A stretch of DNA of 37,467 nucleotides from a virus: IMG/VR virus record IMGVR_UViG_3300017949_002507, positions 1 through 37,467 of that record; one strand, given 5' to 3'. This document shows, piece by piece, positions 24,027 through 32,306 of the stretch. Numbering within the stretch: position 1 is the first letter of the stretch; each line of letters opens with the position of its first letter. A program made the position numbers and the translations under genes. Below the pieces are notes generated by a model. That model was not told the origin of the DNA. It did not search any database and was given only the letters and a program-made list of their open reading frames with translations.

Positions 24027-25102
24027 TAATATGTACCACTTTGGATTAAATTGAGAACTGAAGAATTTACATAAGGAACAAAATCATGTCTCCTATTTGA
24101 GAACGTCATTGAAAACTCCGATCTTCCATCAGGAGCAGTAGCTAGGGGTGTTGTGTAAGATGATATAAAATTCTTACTCCCAAAATCCCAGACATAATAA
24201 TCGGTTCCTAATAATCCAACGATTTTAAGTTGATAATCAGGAGAGGGGTAAGTTGAGAAGTTTTCATCAGAAACAGCCTTGGTAAAATCTGATTGTCTAG
24301 CTATTCCGGTAATAGCACATTCCACTGTAGTATTAGAAACAAAACGCCACTTGTTCTGTTCAGAAGCGGTAACAGATCCTCTAGGTCTCCCTTGATCGCT
24401 TAGTTCTCCATAATCAATTGATAAAGCCATTTCAATAGAAGTTAAGGCGTACTTTCCATGCTCGCTATCTCTTCCGTTAGTATCGTTCCAGCTATTGTCG
24501 AAAATAGAGGTAAGAATAGTTGGAAAAACACAGGAACCAATCTCAATGTTGTGTGACCTAAGTGGGTTTAAGGTCTCTGGAAAACTAGGGAGAGATAACG
24601 CCCCTAAAGAACTATCACTCGTTACGGTTTGATTTCTGGTCGTAAGGTTGACAGTCTCGTTTATTATTCCTCTATCGCTAATTGAATAAGAAATTCCAGT
24701 CAATAGACAGTACTCAAAAGTATCGAGTGAAACGTAATTCGAAGCGTTTGCTCCCAAGTACGCATCATCATCACTCCCCCATATGACCTGAACTTTGTAT
24801 TCTTTGAGAGAATCCCAACCACTCATCCCAATATTTGAATTAGCAAGTAAAAAAGTAGAGGCATAATTTGTTAGGCTTGCTGGCTGATAGAAAAATTGAG
24901 CGATATCACCAATAACTCTTGTGATTGTAATATCTATATTATTATTGGGAGATATAAATACATTACTGGATTGAATTCTCCCTGTATCATTCGGTGAAGA
25001 ATTCTCAATTGATGTTGGCCTTTCTACGCTCTGTACGCCAGATAGCCAAGTATCATCTATTAAAACACCTAAAGCGTTATATCTTTGTATTGTATTTACC
25101 AT
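24026..25102 (-). CDS. Probable virion (tail-tube-like) protein
   Basis: About 358 residues from the ATG at 25102 (1-nt overlap TAATG with nrdJ); a TTG at 25123 would add seven residues. Beta-rich, N/S/T-rich, with no catalytic motif: MVNTIQRYNALGVLIDDTWL, ITRVIGDIAQFFYQPA, and TGISYSISDRGIINETVNLT. The ISYS-x-x-DRG-x-x-x-E segment and the sheet-like pattern recall phage tail-tube or other tube-forming proteins. Position between nrdJ and phoH is odd for a structural gene. Moderately confident it is structural, less so on type. Confidence 0.5.
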   Translation of the reverse strand: MVNTIQRYNALGVLIDDTWLSGVQSVERPTSIENSSPNDTGRIQSSNVFISPNNNIDITITRVIGDIAQFFYQPASLTNYASTFLLANSNIGMSGWDSLKEYKVQVIWGSDDDAYLGANASNYVSLDTFEYCLLTGISYSISDRGIINETVNLTTRNQTVTSDSSLGALSLPSFPETLNPLRSHNIEIGSCVFPTILTSIFDNSWNDTNGRDSEHGKYALTSIEMALSIDYGELSDQGRPRGSVTASEQNKWRFVSNTTVECAITGIARQSDFTKAVSDENFSTYPSPDYQLKIVGLLGTDYYVWDFGSKNFISSYTTPLATAPDGRSEFSMTFSNRRHDFVPYVNSSVLNLIQSGTY

Positions 25103-27315
25103 TATGTATATATAACCTCGCAACTACCACCTGCACAGGCACTCTCACCTTTGTAGTTGGTAGAATCTTCTTCTTCAATAACCTCTGTATAGTCAACGCT
25201 TTTATATTCACGTTTCAACTCTGTCCACATTTTATAGTTGTAAACATCTTTCATCGCATAGGTCAATTTCTTAACATCATCGTCAAAATAGTTTCTAGCA
25301 TATCTTTCACAACGCTCTTTCCATTCTCTTTTTGCTTCTCCCCTAATTTGCTTTCCTATGCCTAGCAAGTCGTCACACGCTTGCCATAGGTTATCTTCCC
25401 ACAACTCTAAAGCTTTATCAATTAATCCGCTCACAAACATGATTCCATCCCCGTAATAAGCCACCTGTTCTGAGGGGAGATAGATTGTAGTAAATGGAGC
25501 TTGTGGATAATCCTTATCTCCAGTTGAGGCTAGGAGACTGATACCACAAAAGTAATCTCTGTTTTTATAAATGAAATCGGAAACCTCATCCCACTCTTCA
25601 GGTTTAACGTTGATAGTATTAGAAACATTATGTCTGAGATATGGCTTTACGCAAAGGTCTTCATTCGTTCCAGCAATCACCCAATTCTTTTGAGTTGATT
25701 TTACTATATTAAGTAGGTCGATAGCACTGATTTGGTTCTTCGTCTTGGAACCATCTGGCACTTCTACACAGAAATTAATCTGATCTGATCGACCATTTCC
25801 CCAAACACTTTCTTCACAGGCAATAGGGTTTTTACTTTTAAAGTGCTGGTAAATAGGTTCGTTTTTGTTGGCTTGAATCCTACGGATATACCTCTTCGCA
25901 TGATGAGGATGGATACCAGAAGATGTTCCAAGCATACAACTTGTTGACCCCTCTGGTTTAATACAGGTCAGTCTTGCTGCTCTATTAACACCAATCAGTT
26001 CTGCAACCTCTGCATTAACATCTTTAGCATACTTAGCTAGCTTTCGTTGAACCTTTTCATCTAAACATATCTCCGACTTCTCCATTATTCCTGTCATAGA
26101 TAAGCCAAGCAGTGCTTCACGCCTAAAAATTCTTTCACTTGCTTCGGTGAAATACGAGAAATCTGTAAAGCCAGCCTGAAGAGTTCCTATAATAGTAACA
26201 GCTTTTATAGCTTGTTTTAAATCTTCTTCATCTTTGATTTTTGATGTGTTTACTGTGGATAGGTTACATCCTTGCCAGCCAGATTGTCCAGTCTCCTCAT
26301 CAACTGGATACATCCCAATTTCCACACAAGGGTTAAATCCAATTTCTGTAGAATCTGCCCACACAAATCCCGGCTCTCCGTATTGTTTAACTGATTCGAT
26401 AAATTTCAGGAACTCTTCTTTAGAGGTTTCGCCTCTTAGTAACAACGCTGAGTTGTTCGATCTTCCTCTTTGTGGATTTTCAGCCAACCAGTTACCAGTT
26501 TTTGCATTCATCATCTCTTCATCATCTTTAGAGAAGATAGCAATAGTTGCCGATCTTCTAACTCCACCAGCAAGAACAGCGTCTGCTGAATGCATTACGA
26601 TATCGTAAACTTCTATAGGCTTAAGTTTTTTAAGTTTCTTCGAAGCGAACTGAGATTCTTCAAGTGCCTTATCCAAAATAGCTCGAATTTTTCGATGAGC
26701 TTCTTTTAATGGGTCTGGTCCCGGTGCTTTTCCTCCACTGGATATTGGACTATTTTCTGGTCGAATATTGGTATAATCAAAGGATACGTTTTTGCCACAA
26801 TATTCTTTCCAAAGTTCAGAGTCACGAAAGTAGCTACATACCAATACGCCAATTGAATCGGCCCATCCTTCAATGGAGTCTTCGATAACAAAGGTTTTCT
26901 TACCAGATTTTGATGAGATAAGTGTAGGTAATTTTTCTACGTGATGTTTCTGAACAGAAAACCCTACGCCACATCCACACAATAAAGCATACATGCATTC
27001 TTGAAAAAATCTAGGGCGATCAACAAATGAGGTTAGGCAATTGTATATTCTAAGGTTTTTCTTGAGAGTTGGCTCACCACCGAATTGCAAGGCTCTCTGT
27101 GATCCTAGAACCTTCTTTTTACGCATCATATCGTAAGCAAAATCAATATATTCTAAAAGAAGAGGGTTTGACTCGATATCTTCTTTATATTTCTCAAGCA
27201 TCATTCCCTTGACTCTATCAACACTTTCGCCCCAAACTTCTCTTCTCTTCTTTTCGGGAATCCATTTCGCGTACTTTGCAGAATATGTATAATCCCTCAT
27301 CGCTTTTAATGACAT
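25102..27315 (-). CDS. nrdJ: Class II (B12-dependent) ribonucleoside-triphosphate reductase
   Basis: 737 residues, about the size of the monomeric Lactobacillus enzyme (739). Catalytic set: C93 in YNCLTSF, NPCVEIG (C330, E332; thiyl radical), C350 in GCNLS, PEGSTSCMLG phosphate-binding, and the C-terminal redox pair CAGGSC (727-732). Reduces NTPs to dNTPs with adenosylcobalamin, needing host or environmental B12. GAGGT seven bases before ATG 27315. Own upstream promoter candidate at about 27371. Confidence 0.95.
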   Translation of the reverse strand: MSLKAMRDYTYSAKYAKWIPEKKRREVWGESVDRVKGMMLEKYKEDIESNPLLLEYIDFAYDMMRKKKVLGSQRALQFGGEPTLKKNLRIYNCLTSFVDRPRFFQECMYALLCGCGVGFSVQKHHVEKLPTLISSKSGKKTFVIEDSIEGWADSIGVLVCSYFRDSELWKEYCGKNVSFDYTNIRPENSPISSGGKAPGPDPLKEAHRKIRAILDKALEESQFASKKLKKLKPIEVYDIVMHSADAVLAGGVRRSATIAIFSKDDEEMMNAKTGNWLAENPQRGRSNNSALLLRGETSKEEFLKFIESVKQYGEPGFVWADSTEIGFNPCVEIGMYPVDEETGQSGWQGCNLSTVNTSKIKDEEDLKQAIKAVTIIGTLQAGFTDFSYFTEASERIFRREALLGLSMTGIMEKSEICLDEKVQRKLAKYAKDVNAEVAELIGVNRAARLTCIKPEGSTSCMLGTSSGIHPHHAKRYIRRIQANKNEPIYQHFKSKNPIACEESVWGNGRSDQINFCVEVPDGSKTKNQISAIDLLNIVKSTQKNWVIAGTNEDLCVKPYLRHNVSNTINVKPEEWDEVSDFIYKNRDYFCGISLLASTGDKDYPQAPFTTIYLPSEQVAYYGDGIMFVSGLIDKALELWEDNLWQACDDLLGIGKQIRGEAKREWKERCERYARNYFDDDVKKLTYAMKDVYNYKMWTELKREYKSVDYTEVIEEEDSTNYKGESACAGGSCEVIYT

Positions 27316-27370
27316 TGTTTACCTCGTTGTTATTATCTTCGTCTGTACATACATTTTAGTAAAGTAGGTA

Positions 27371-27399
27371 ATTATACACAAAAAAAACTCGTTTCAGAA
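27371..27399 (-). promoter_or_regulatory. Candidate promoter for nrdJ
   Basis: On the minus strand TGTGTATAAT (ATTATA on plus at 27371-27376) gives a perfect -10; the -35 is poor (TTCTGA-like at a 17-bp spacing). It lies between the terminator at 27414-27441 and nrdJ. The rest of the 27316-27460 gap is this promoter, the terminator and an A/T-rich stretch. Confidence 0.5.
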
Positions 27400-27413
27400 A
27401 GAAAAAAGCAAAT

Positions 27414-27441
27414 AAAAAAGGCCGCTCACGGTGAGCGACCT
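27414..27441 (-). terminator. Intrinsic terminator before nrdJ
   Basis: Minus-strand stem of 10 bp (27432-27441 with 27419-27428, one G-U), loop 27429-27431, followed by a run of six U residues. It ends the small-gene and holin transcript about 20 nt after the stop at 27461. Confidence 0.92.
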
Positions 27442-27460
27442 TCGTATGCGTTTACACGCT

Positions 27461-27628
27461 TTATTTATCTATAGTTATCTTGAATCCTTTTTTACAGGAA
27501 ACGGTAATCTGTTTATCGTTTTCAACAAAATCAAATTGATCTATTATGCTTTTGATAATTTCCGCTTCCTTTTCATCAACTCCAAAATAACTAAGAACCG
27601 TCTTAATTATCGAGTTTGTTATACCCAT
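27461..27628 (-). CDS. Small hypothetical protein
   Basis: 55 residues from the ATG at 27628 (MGITNSIIKTVLSYF...), chosen because GGAG lies about six bases upstream; a longer reading to 27718 would nearly cover the 66-residue gene. Sequence FGVDEKEAEIIKSIIDQFDF is helical. 26-nt overlap with the upstream gene. Function unknown. Confidence 0.6.
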   Translation of the reverse strand: MGITNSIIKTVLSYFGVDEKEAEIIKSIIDQFDFVENDKQITVSCKKGFKITIDK

Positions 27629-27803
27629 CTTTAGGCTCCGTGACTTTAGGTTTAGCTTCAGCACGAGATACAGGAGCGTCCACTTTAGCCATTTCGCAAA
27701 CTTTAACAATATCTTCATAGGTCACATTAGAGTCACTAGAGATGTAACGTGCTCCTCCTCTTTTACTATCGGCCCACGCTTTAACTTTGTCAACAACGTT
27801 CAT
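27603..27803 (-). CDS. Small hypothetical protein
   Basis: 66 residues, MNVVDKVKAWADSKRGGARY at the start, then DIVKVCEMAKVDAPV and a low-complexity KPKVTEPKDG end. GAGGGT upstream of ATG 27803. Near holin genes, so possibly lysis-linked; function unknown. Confidence 0.62.
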   Translation of the reverse strand: MNVVDKVKAWADSKRGGARYISSDSNVTYEDIVKVCEMAKVDAPVSRAEAKPKVTEPKDGYNKLDN

Positions 27804-27805
27804 TA

Positions 27806-28051
27806 TTATTCACCCTCGCTATTATCTTTTAACCATCTTTGAACAGCTTCAAGAAAGGCGATTGCTAGTGGTCCGACAACTCCCCAACTAACGTCCTGTA
27901 ACATTCCAGTCGCTACAGCAATAGCGGAAACGATACCGGCAATTGCGGCAGTTCTCAAAACCTTTAGTACGTCTTTTTTATTGATAGTCCCGAAAGGCGA
28001 ATCTGATGCACCAAAACTACCAACCAAGATTTTCCAAATATTATTTATCAT
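27806..28051 (-). CDS. Holin-like membrane protein
   Basis: 81 residues with two predicted membrane segments, about residues 31-50 (VLRTAAIAGIVSAIAVATGM) and 56-72 (WGVVGPLAIAFLEAVQRW), and a charged C-terminus (KDNSEGE). Size, two helices and neighbour with a TM plus coiled coil fit a class II holin. It would make the inner-membrane hole for lysis. No endolysin is seen in this window. Overlaps the spanin-like gene by 11 nt. Confidence 0.6.
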   Translation of the reverse strand: MINNIWKILVGSFGASDSPFGTINKKDVLKVLRTAAIAGIVSAIAVATGMLQDVSWGVVGPLAIAFLEAVQRWLKDNSEGE

Positions 28052-28403
28052 TATTTGCCTCTTCTTTTAGTTTGTTTATATCTCTCTCAAGAGTATAGAG
28101 TCTCTTTTCCGTTTCTAGCTTCCAAGTCTCCCAATCTTTAGACGCAAAGTTCCAAGGGGAATTTTCTATAATGATACTCTTAATATCCTCTTTCCCCAAC
28201 ACTTTTCTGTCCAAAGCATTGACAGCGGCTAAAACTTCTGAGGGTTTAGTAATTTCAAGTTCTTTTCTAACTTCTGCCATTTGTACTTGAGTATTTTGCA
28301 GTGTTGATGCTACCCAAACTAAAACGGCAGTTACTATACCCATTAAGCCTCTACCAAACCAAAGTTCAACCTTAGAGACTTGGACGATTTGTTGATCAAT
28401 CAT
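28041..28403 (-). CDS. Membrane-anchored coiled-coil protein (i-spanin-like)
   Basis: 120 residues. One membrane segment near the N-terminus (about 18-34, RGLMGIVTAVLVWVAST), then a long helical part (QMAEVRKELEITK and WKLETEKRLYTLERDINKL). This inner-membrane anchor plus periplasmic coiled coil is the form of an i-spanin (Rz), but no lipoprotein partner (Rz1) is visible; it could also be a second holin-like protein. Excellent GGAGGT ribosome binding site before ATG 28403. Confidence 0.5.
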   Translation of the reverse strand: MIDQQIVQVSKVELWFGRGLMGIVTAVLVWVASTLQNTQVQMAEVRKELEITKPSEVLAAVNALDRKVLGKEDIKSIIIENSPWNFASKDWETWKLETEKRLYTLERDINKLKEEANNDK

Positions 28404-28421
28404 CTTTACCTCCGGTTATTA

Positions 28422-29108
28422 TTATATTCCAGTAATTTCAGCGTAGTCGTAGTTGTTACCAGAAGTAGCAACAGCGTAGTCTACGAAGTCTACCAAGAAT
28501 ACAAGTTCACCCGGAATTGCTCTAGTTGGAATAGCTCCATCTGCTGGCTTATCAGTCGCATTACCATCGACAAGATCCCACATAAATGTAGTACTTAGTG
28601 TAGATGGAGTTCCTGCTGCTGTAAGAGCAGCATTTAGCCAGTTACTACGTGAAGCAATAACAGCACCGTTCTTGTCACGACCAGTATAGCTAAATCTATG
28701 TGCTCTCCAAGCGGTTAGCAACTTAGCTCCAAAGTCGTGCTGAAACTCGTTAATAGAACGCACGTGATTATCTGCACCCATGAACAACAGAGTATTGTCA
28801 GATACTCCAGAAATTGATGTGCTACCACGTGAGAATAGATATGTCTCTGATCCTAGAGTAGACGCATTATAAGCAAACGTACCAGCCGTAAGAGGCTTGT
28901 GAGTCTTATAAATGTGTGTGCCAGAATCGAACTCTTGTGGAAGAGTTTTAATGTCTTTATCGTCTGCAAGTGCATCGATAATCAAAAAACTTTTTGTCAA
29001 ACTTCCAGCACCTGCTGGAGAGTTCATAATAGTACCACCGTAAGTTTGCTTAGTAAAACTTCCACCTGAAGTGTTGTTTACGTGACTATTATTTGATGGT
29101 GTAGTCAT
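28422..29108 (-). CDS. Probable virion protein
   Basis: 228 residues from ATG 29108 (GGAGGAAAG upstream). G/S/T/N-rich and beta-like: GGSFTKQTYGGTIMNSPAGA, FDSGTHIYKTHKPLTAG, INEFQHDFGAKLLTAWRAHR, and LVFLVDFVDYAVATSGNNYD. No catalytic motif. A strong ribosome binding site and a promoter candidate at about 29182 suggest high expression, as for a structural protein. Type (fibre, decoration) unclear. A 9-bp inverted repeat places the start codon in a possible hairpin (see 29108-29169). Confidence 0.48.
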   Translation of the reverse strand: MTTPSNNSHVNNTSGGSFTKQTYGGTIMNSPAGAGSLTKSFLIIDALADDKDIKTLPQEFDSGTHIYKTHKPLTAGTFAYNASTLGSETYLFSRGSTSISGVSDNTLLFMGADNHVRSINEFQHDFGAKLLTAWRAHRFSYTGRDKNGAVIASRSNWLNAALTAAGTPSTLSTTFMWDLVDGNATDKPADGAIPTRAIPGELVFLVDFVDYAVATSGNNYDYAEITGI

Positions 29109-29169
29109 AGGACTTTCCTCCAATAAATAATTTCTATTTTTTCCGTTGTTTCCTAATAAAAAAGTCCTA
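29108..29169 (-). promoter_or_regulatory. Possible 5'-UTR hairpin at start codon
   Basis: A perfect 9-bp inverted repeat, 29108-29116 and 29161-29169 (TAGGACTTT/AAAGTCCTA on the minus strand), 44-nt loop. One arm includes the first base of the ATG and abuts the GGAGG site, so translation of the virion-like gene could be controlled. The 29124-29207 gap also holds a promoter candidate and weak A/T-rich stem-loops. Confidence 0.45.
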
Positions 29170-29181
29170 CTTTCCTACTCT

Positions 29182-29210
29182 ATTATACACATTTAGCATT
29201 AAAAACACTA
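29182..29210 (-). promoter_or_regulatory. Candidate promoter for virion-like gene
   Basis: Perfect -10 TATAAT on the minus strand within TGTGTATAAT (ATTATA at 29182-29187), the same ten bases as the nrdJ candidate. A -35 is weak. It sits just past the stop of the sigma-like gene. Shared 10-mer may mean a phage-specific promoter class. Confidence 0.5.
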
Positions 29211-29678
29211 ATTTTTTAGTTTTTCTATGCAATTATCGTACTTTTTCATAATTTTATAGAGTGTCGTATTGTGTTTCTTGGAAAGTTCCGTAAAGGTTTT
29301 TCCATTGACGACACGATCAAAAACAAGCTCTTTCTCGCTACTTTTTAGTCCGTCAAGAATCTCGTTAATGCTTGGATTATTAGATCTATAATCCATAAAA
29401 ACATCATCGTTTACGCTTCTTTTTTTGCCCTCACTTTTTGTTTTCTCGCATAGCTTTCTAAGGTTATTGTTGAGAGAGTTATACAGATAGGTACTGACTT
29501 TACCTCTTTTCCCATTGTGTAATCTCCAAACTCTAAATAGAGTATATCCGATCTCAGATTCAAGATCCTGAGGATCTAGGTATCTGCTATATTTTTCGCT
29601 AGCTCTATAAACCATAGCTTTTATTTGTTCGTCATTACGCATTTCCTCAAAACTAGAAAAATTCTCAAGATTCGACAT
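29208..29678 (-). CDS. Sigma-70-like factor (region 2 and region 4)
   Basis: About 156 residues from ATG 29678 (GAGG nine bases upstream; ATG at 29693 with AAGGG is the alternative). Region 2: LDPQDLESEIGYTLFRVWRL and GKVSTYLYNSLNNNLRKL. Region 4 helix-turn-helix: SSEKELVFDRVVNGKTFTEL then SKKHNTTLYKIMKKYDNCIEKL. Region 1 and 3 are missing or short, as in ECF-like and phage late sigma factors. Likely redirects host RNA polymerase to phage promoters. Overlaps the upstream gene by 14 nt. Confidence 0.75.
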   Translation of the reverse strand: MSNLENFSSFEEMRNDEQIKAMVYRASEKYSRYLDPQDLESEIGYTLFRVWRLHNGKRGKVSTYLYNSLNNNLRKLCEKTKSEGKKRSVNDDVFMDYRSNNPSINEILDGLKSSEKELVFDRVVNGKTFTELSKKHNTTLYKIMKKYDNCIEKLKN

Positions 29679-30036
29679 ACTTTGTAACCTCATCTATTAC
29701 CCTTTCTTTAACTTTTTTAGTATCAAACAGTTTACCAAAACCAATGAAAAAGGAGTAGTTACCTAAAATATCTAACCCCTCTACCCCCTCTATATTACTT
29801 ACGATATCCAAAAACTCTCCGGTTCCTATATCAAAATCAGTATAGCAAACAAAACAATCCCAACGTTTCGAAGGTCTCATCGGGTCGTCTTTATGATATG
29901 GGCCAACTGGAGTAAAAACAACACTCTTTGCGTCTAAGTCTATTATTTTATCAAACGAGATTTCATTATCGTTTTCTATTTCGCTCAATGCCTGATGTTC
30001 AAGTTCGGCATTCCAGCTTTTCCAAACTAATTTCAT
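29665..30036 (-). CDS. Hypothetical protein
   Basis: 123 residues, MKLVWKSWNAELEHQALSEI at the start; acidic, aromatic end (GLDILGNYSFFIGFGKLFD). No family recognised. ATGA overlap with the preceding gene. Confidence 0.65.
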   Translation of the reverse strand: MKLVWKSWNAELEHQALSEIENDNEISFDKIIDLDAKSVVFTPVGPYHKDDPMRPSKRWDCFVCYTDFDIGTGEFLDIVSNIEGVEGLDILGNYSFFIGFGKLFDTKKVKERVIDEVTKYVES

Positions 30037-30329
30037 TGAAAATATTCTCCTCTCCTTACGGCATCAATCGGAGTAATGATTCTCTTCCTTTTATTGTAGG
30101 CTTCCGTAACTAGGCTTTTTATTAGCGTCTCTGCTCCACTAATATTATTACTATCATAATAACTGCTCGACTCTTCAATTAAAGTATCCACAGTCTTTTC
30201 GTCATATATGCCAATTATCAATGAGGCGGCGTCTAAAGGATCTCTCGTGTTTTTTATTTCACAAGAAATGGTTCCACATTCATGCAGCCTAAAACTTAAT
30301 GTAGGTAGGTTTTCTATTGCTTCATCCAT
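30033..30329 (-). CDS. Hypothetical protein
   Basis: 98 residues, MDEAIENLPTLSFRLHECGT at the start, then TLIEESSSYYDSNNISGAET. No motif recognised. ATGA overlap with the next gene and 8-nt overlap with the membrane protein gene. Confidence 0.63.
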   Translation of the reverse strand: MDEAIENLPTLSFRLHECGTISCEIKNTRDPLDAASLIIGIYDEKTVDTLIEESSSYYDSNNISGAETLIKSLVTEAYNKRKRIITPIDAVRRGEYFQ

Positions 30330-30807
30330 TACTGATCACCCAAGCTACAGCTTTAGAGATTTCACTCAATTCGTCTATCTCTTCCTTTTTTAAGATTTTG
30401 TAGTTACCGTCAGGAGAAATGGCAATTTTGAAGAGGTTTTTTATTGACTCAGTAAACCCTTCATACCTTTTCTCAAAAGAAACTAAACTTCCATATTCGT
30501 TGAAAGAATCAACTAAGTGTTCGAAAACCTCTTGATTAGCTGCCCCCTCTTGAATCTTTTTGACGTTCTGAGAAAACTCATTAAAGAATATAGCAAGCTT
30601 AACTCTATCGAAATCCGAATAGTTAAAATCGTCAATCTTACTTTCTTTCACTATCTCAAGAGTTTCTTCGTCAGGAGTTGGAATATTGACAACCGCAGAG
30701 ACTTTAGTCAAATTATCAACTAAGACTGTACCATAGTCAACTATCGGTCCTCTATAATAAAATAGAATCAGGAGTATTCCTAAAAATCCTCTAAACTTAC
30801 TATTCAT
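30322..30807 (-). CDS. Membrane-anchored hypothetical protein
   Basis: 161 residues. N-terminal hydrophobic segment FRGFLGILLILFYY (about residues 4-17) followed by RGPIVDYG; the rest is helical and soluble, probably outside the cytoplasm. Overlaps neighbours by a few bases. Function unknown. Confidence 0.6.
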   Translation of the reverse strand: MNSKFRGFLGILLILFYYRGPIVDYGTVLVDNLTKVSAVVNIPTPDEETLEIVKESKIDDFNYSDFDRVKLAIFFNEFSQNVKKIQEGAANQEVFEHLVDSFNEYGSLVSFEKRYEGFTESIKNLFKIAISPDGNYKILKKEEIDELSEISKAVAWVISNG

Positions 30808-31082
30808 TATTCCTCCTCATTTAACAATGGAAAAACCTTATCAAGAGCAGCAAGTGCCTTCGTCTTTTCTCCTCTTTCAAGGCATGAGTGTAGGGCAGTA
30901 AACTTACTAACTGCATCTACAAGATTATAATGACTAGCTTCTGGATCAACCATCACTTCGTCATCAGTGCTTTTTATTTTGCTAATCTTATCCTTCATAA
31001 AACTAAAGATTTTACCAAAAGGCACAAAACTAGAAAGAATTAACAATCCACCACCAACTAAAACAATAACATCAAGGTTCAT
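30807..31082 (-). CDS. Membrane protein of unknown function
   Basis: 91 residues from the ATG at 31082, chosen because AGGAG lies seven bases upstream; a longer reading from 31124 would overlap the neighbour by 53 nt. Begins MNLDVIVLVGGGLLILSSFV, one membrane segment, then a K/D-rich soluble part (DKISKIKSTDDEVMVD). Function unknown. Confidence 0.63.
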   Translation of the reverse strand: MNLDVIVLVGGGLLILSSFVPFGKIFSFMKDKISKIKSTDDEVMVDPEASHYNLVDAVSKFTALHSCLERGEKTKALAALDKVFPLLNEEE

Positions 31083-31365
31083 ATCTCGCTCCTGTATTTT
31101 CTGATTTGCATTTACATTCTCCACTGGCTAAACACAGGCAAGGAGTTTTATGTCCGTCTCCATGAGTTATAACACCACTGCCGTCACAAGGGCAATCTTC
31201 AATATCTAATTCAGCAAACTTTTCAGTAAAAGAATCCGCTATTACCATAACAGCATCTTTCTGATACATATCAATTTGCTCTTGGGTAATTCCCGGTTGC
31301 TTCACTAAAAAACCGAAAACAAATAGTAGAATTATACCAGCACTTATAAAAATATCTTTTTTCAT
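31072..31365 (-). CDS. Membrane-anchored cysteine-rich protein (DnaJ-like zinc motif)
   Basis: 97 residues. N-terminal membrane segment (IFISAGIILLFVFGFLV, residues 5-21), then a soluble domain with CPCDGSGVITHGDGHKTPC and CLCLASGECKCKS. CxCxGxG resembles half of the DnaJ zinc domain (CxxCxGxG) with a paired second site. ATGA overlap with the protease gene. Probable periplasmic thiol/zinc protein; function unknown. Confidence 0.6.
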   Translation of the reverse strand: MKKDIFISAGIILLFVFGFLVKQPGITQEQIDMYQKDAVMVIADSFTEKFAELDIEDCPCDGSGVITHGDGHKTPCLCLASGECKCKSENTGARYEP

Positions 31366-32306
31366 CCTATCATATCCTCCATAGAATCAAACATATCGAA
31401 GTCTACTTTTTGAGGTGGGAATCCGTCAAAACTAGATAATGCGTAAGCTTGTCTTTGACGCAACATTCCTGCGGCATCTGACTCGCGAATCCAGAATGAT
31501 CCTTCAGGCTGGTCTAATACTTTAGGTCCACTATTCCATCTCCCCCAACTGTTAATGATTAAAAATAGGGTTTCATTAAGCCTTTGTCTTGTATCGTCAA
31601 CAGCGGCCCAACACATACAGTGATTCCAGCTTGTAGTTCTTCTAGCGATTCCATGCTTATCTCTTCTAGAGGAGAATCCATAGTTACTCCCTACTGTCAG
31701 AGCGTATCCATTCGCAATAGCATCACGTGCTTCTTCTACGGTAGTAACAAGTGAGGCTGTTTGGAAAGAGTGTTCTTTTGCCTTTTGAACAACCTTATCA
31801 GGAACTCCACGAGATCCCCAACCCATACCAATTCGAGCATTATATTCTGAAAGATCAAGATCAATGTCTTCATAATTTTTTCTGAGTAAAAGTCCAGCGT
31901 CACCCGTAACAAATCTTGCTGCACGTACAACAGACATTCCCTGTCCAGAATGCCCACGAGCACCATAAATGGGTTCTGTAGCTGATCTAACCAAAAACGA
32001 CTCTGCTTCTCCACTTACAATTTCTGCTGCTCTGGTAAGGTCTGCCGCATTTCTAGTCCCGTGACTTGTGCAATCACCAGTGTCTTGTTTTTCTGTCTCT
32101 CCAAATTTAGGATCATATTGCTTAATCAATTTATGAAGCAAAACAAGCTTACCTTTACCTGAATCTTCAAGATTATACGCTGCCGCACCAAATAAAGGAT
32201 GCTTCGCTTCTCCTAAAAACTCATCTAATTCTTTTGCACCAAAGGGAGTACCCGGAAGTCCGTTTTCGTATGCTCTACGAATATCTAAAGGTGTATCAAA
32301 TGGCAT
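31362..32306 (-). CDS. Papain-family (C1) cysteine protease
   Basis: 314 residues. Catalytic set of papain-fold C1 peptidases: QDTGDCTSHGTR (Q74, C79), TSWNHCMCWAAVDD (H229) and LIINSWGRWNSG...GSFWI (N252 in NSWG), with the terminal GSFWI strand. No signal peptide visible. Protease may mature virion proteins, degrade host barrier or act after injection. C1A proteases are uncommon in phages. 11-nt overlap with the preceding GT gene. Confidence 0.85.
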   Translation of the reverse strand: MPFDTPLDIRRAYENGLPGTPFGAKELDEFLGEAKHPLFGAAAYNLEDSGKGKLVLLHKLIKQYDPKFGETEKQDTGDCTSHGTRNAADLTRAAEIVSGEAESFLVRSATEPIYGARGHSGQGMSVVRAARFVTGDAGLLLRKNYEDIDLDLSEYNARIGMGWGSRGVPDKVVQKAKEHSFQTASLVTTVEEARDAIANGYALTVGSNYGFSSRRDKHGIARRTTSWNHCMCWAAVDDTRQRLNETLFLIINSWGRWNSGPKVLDQPEGSFWIRESDAAGMLRQRQAYALSSFDGFPPQKVDFDMFDSMEDMIG

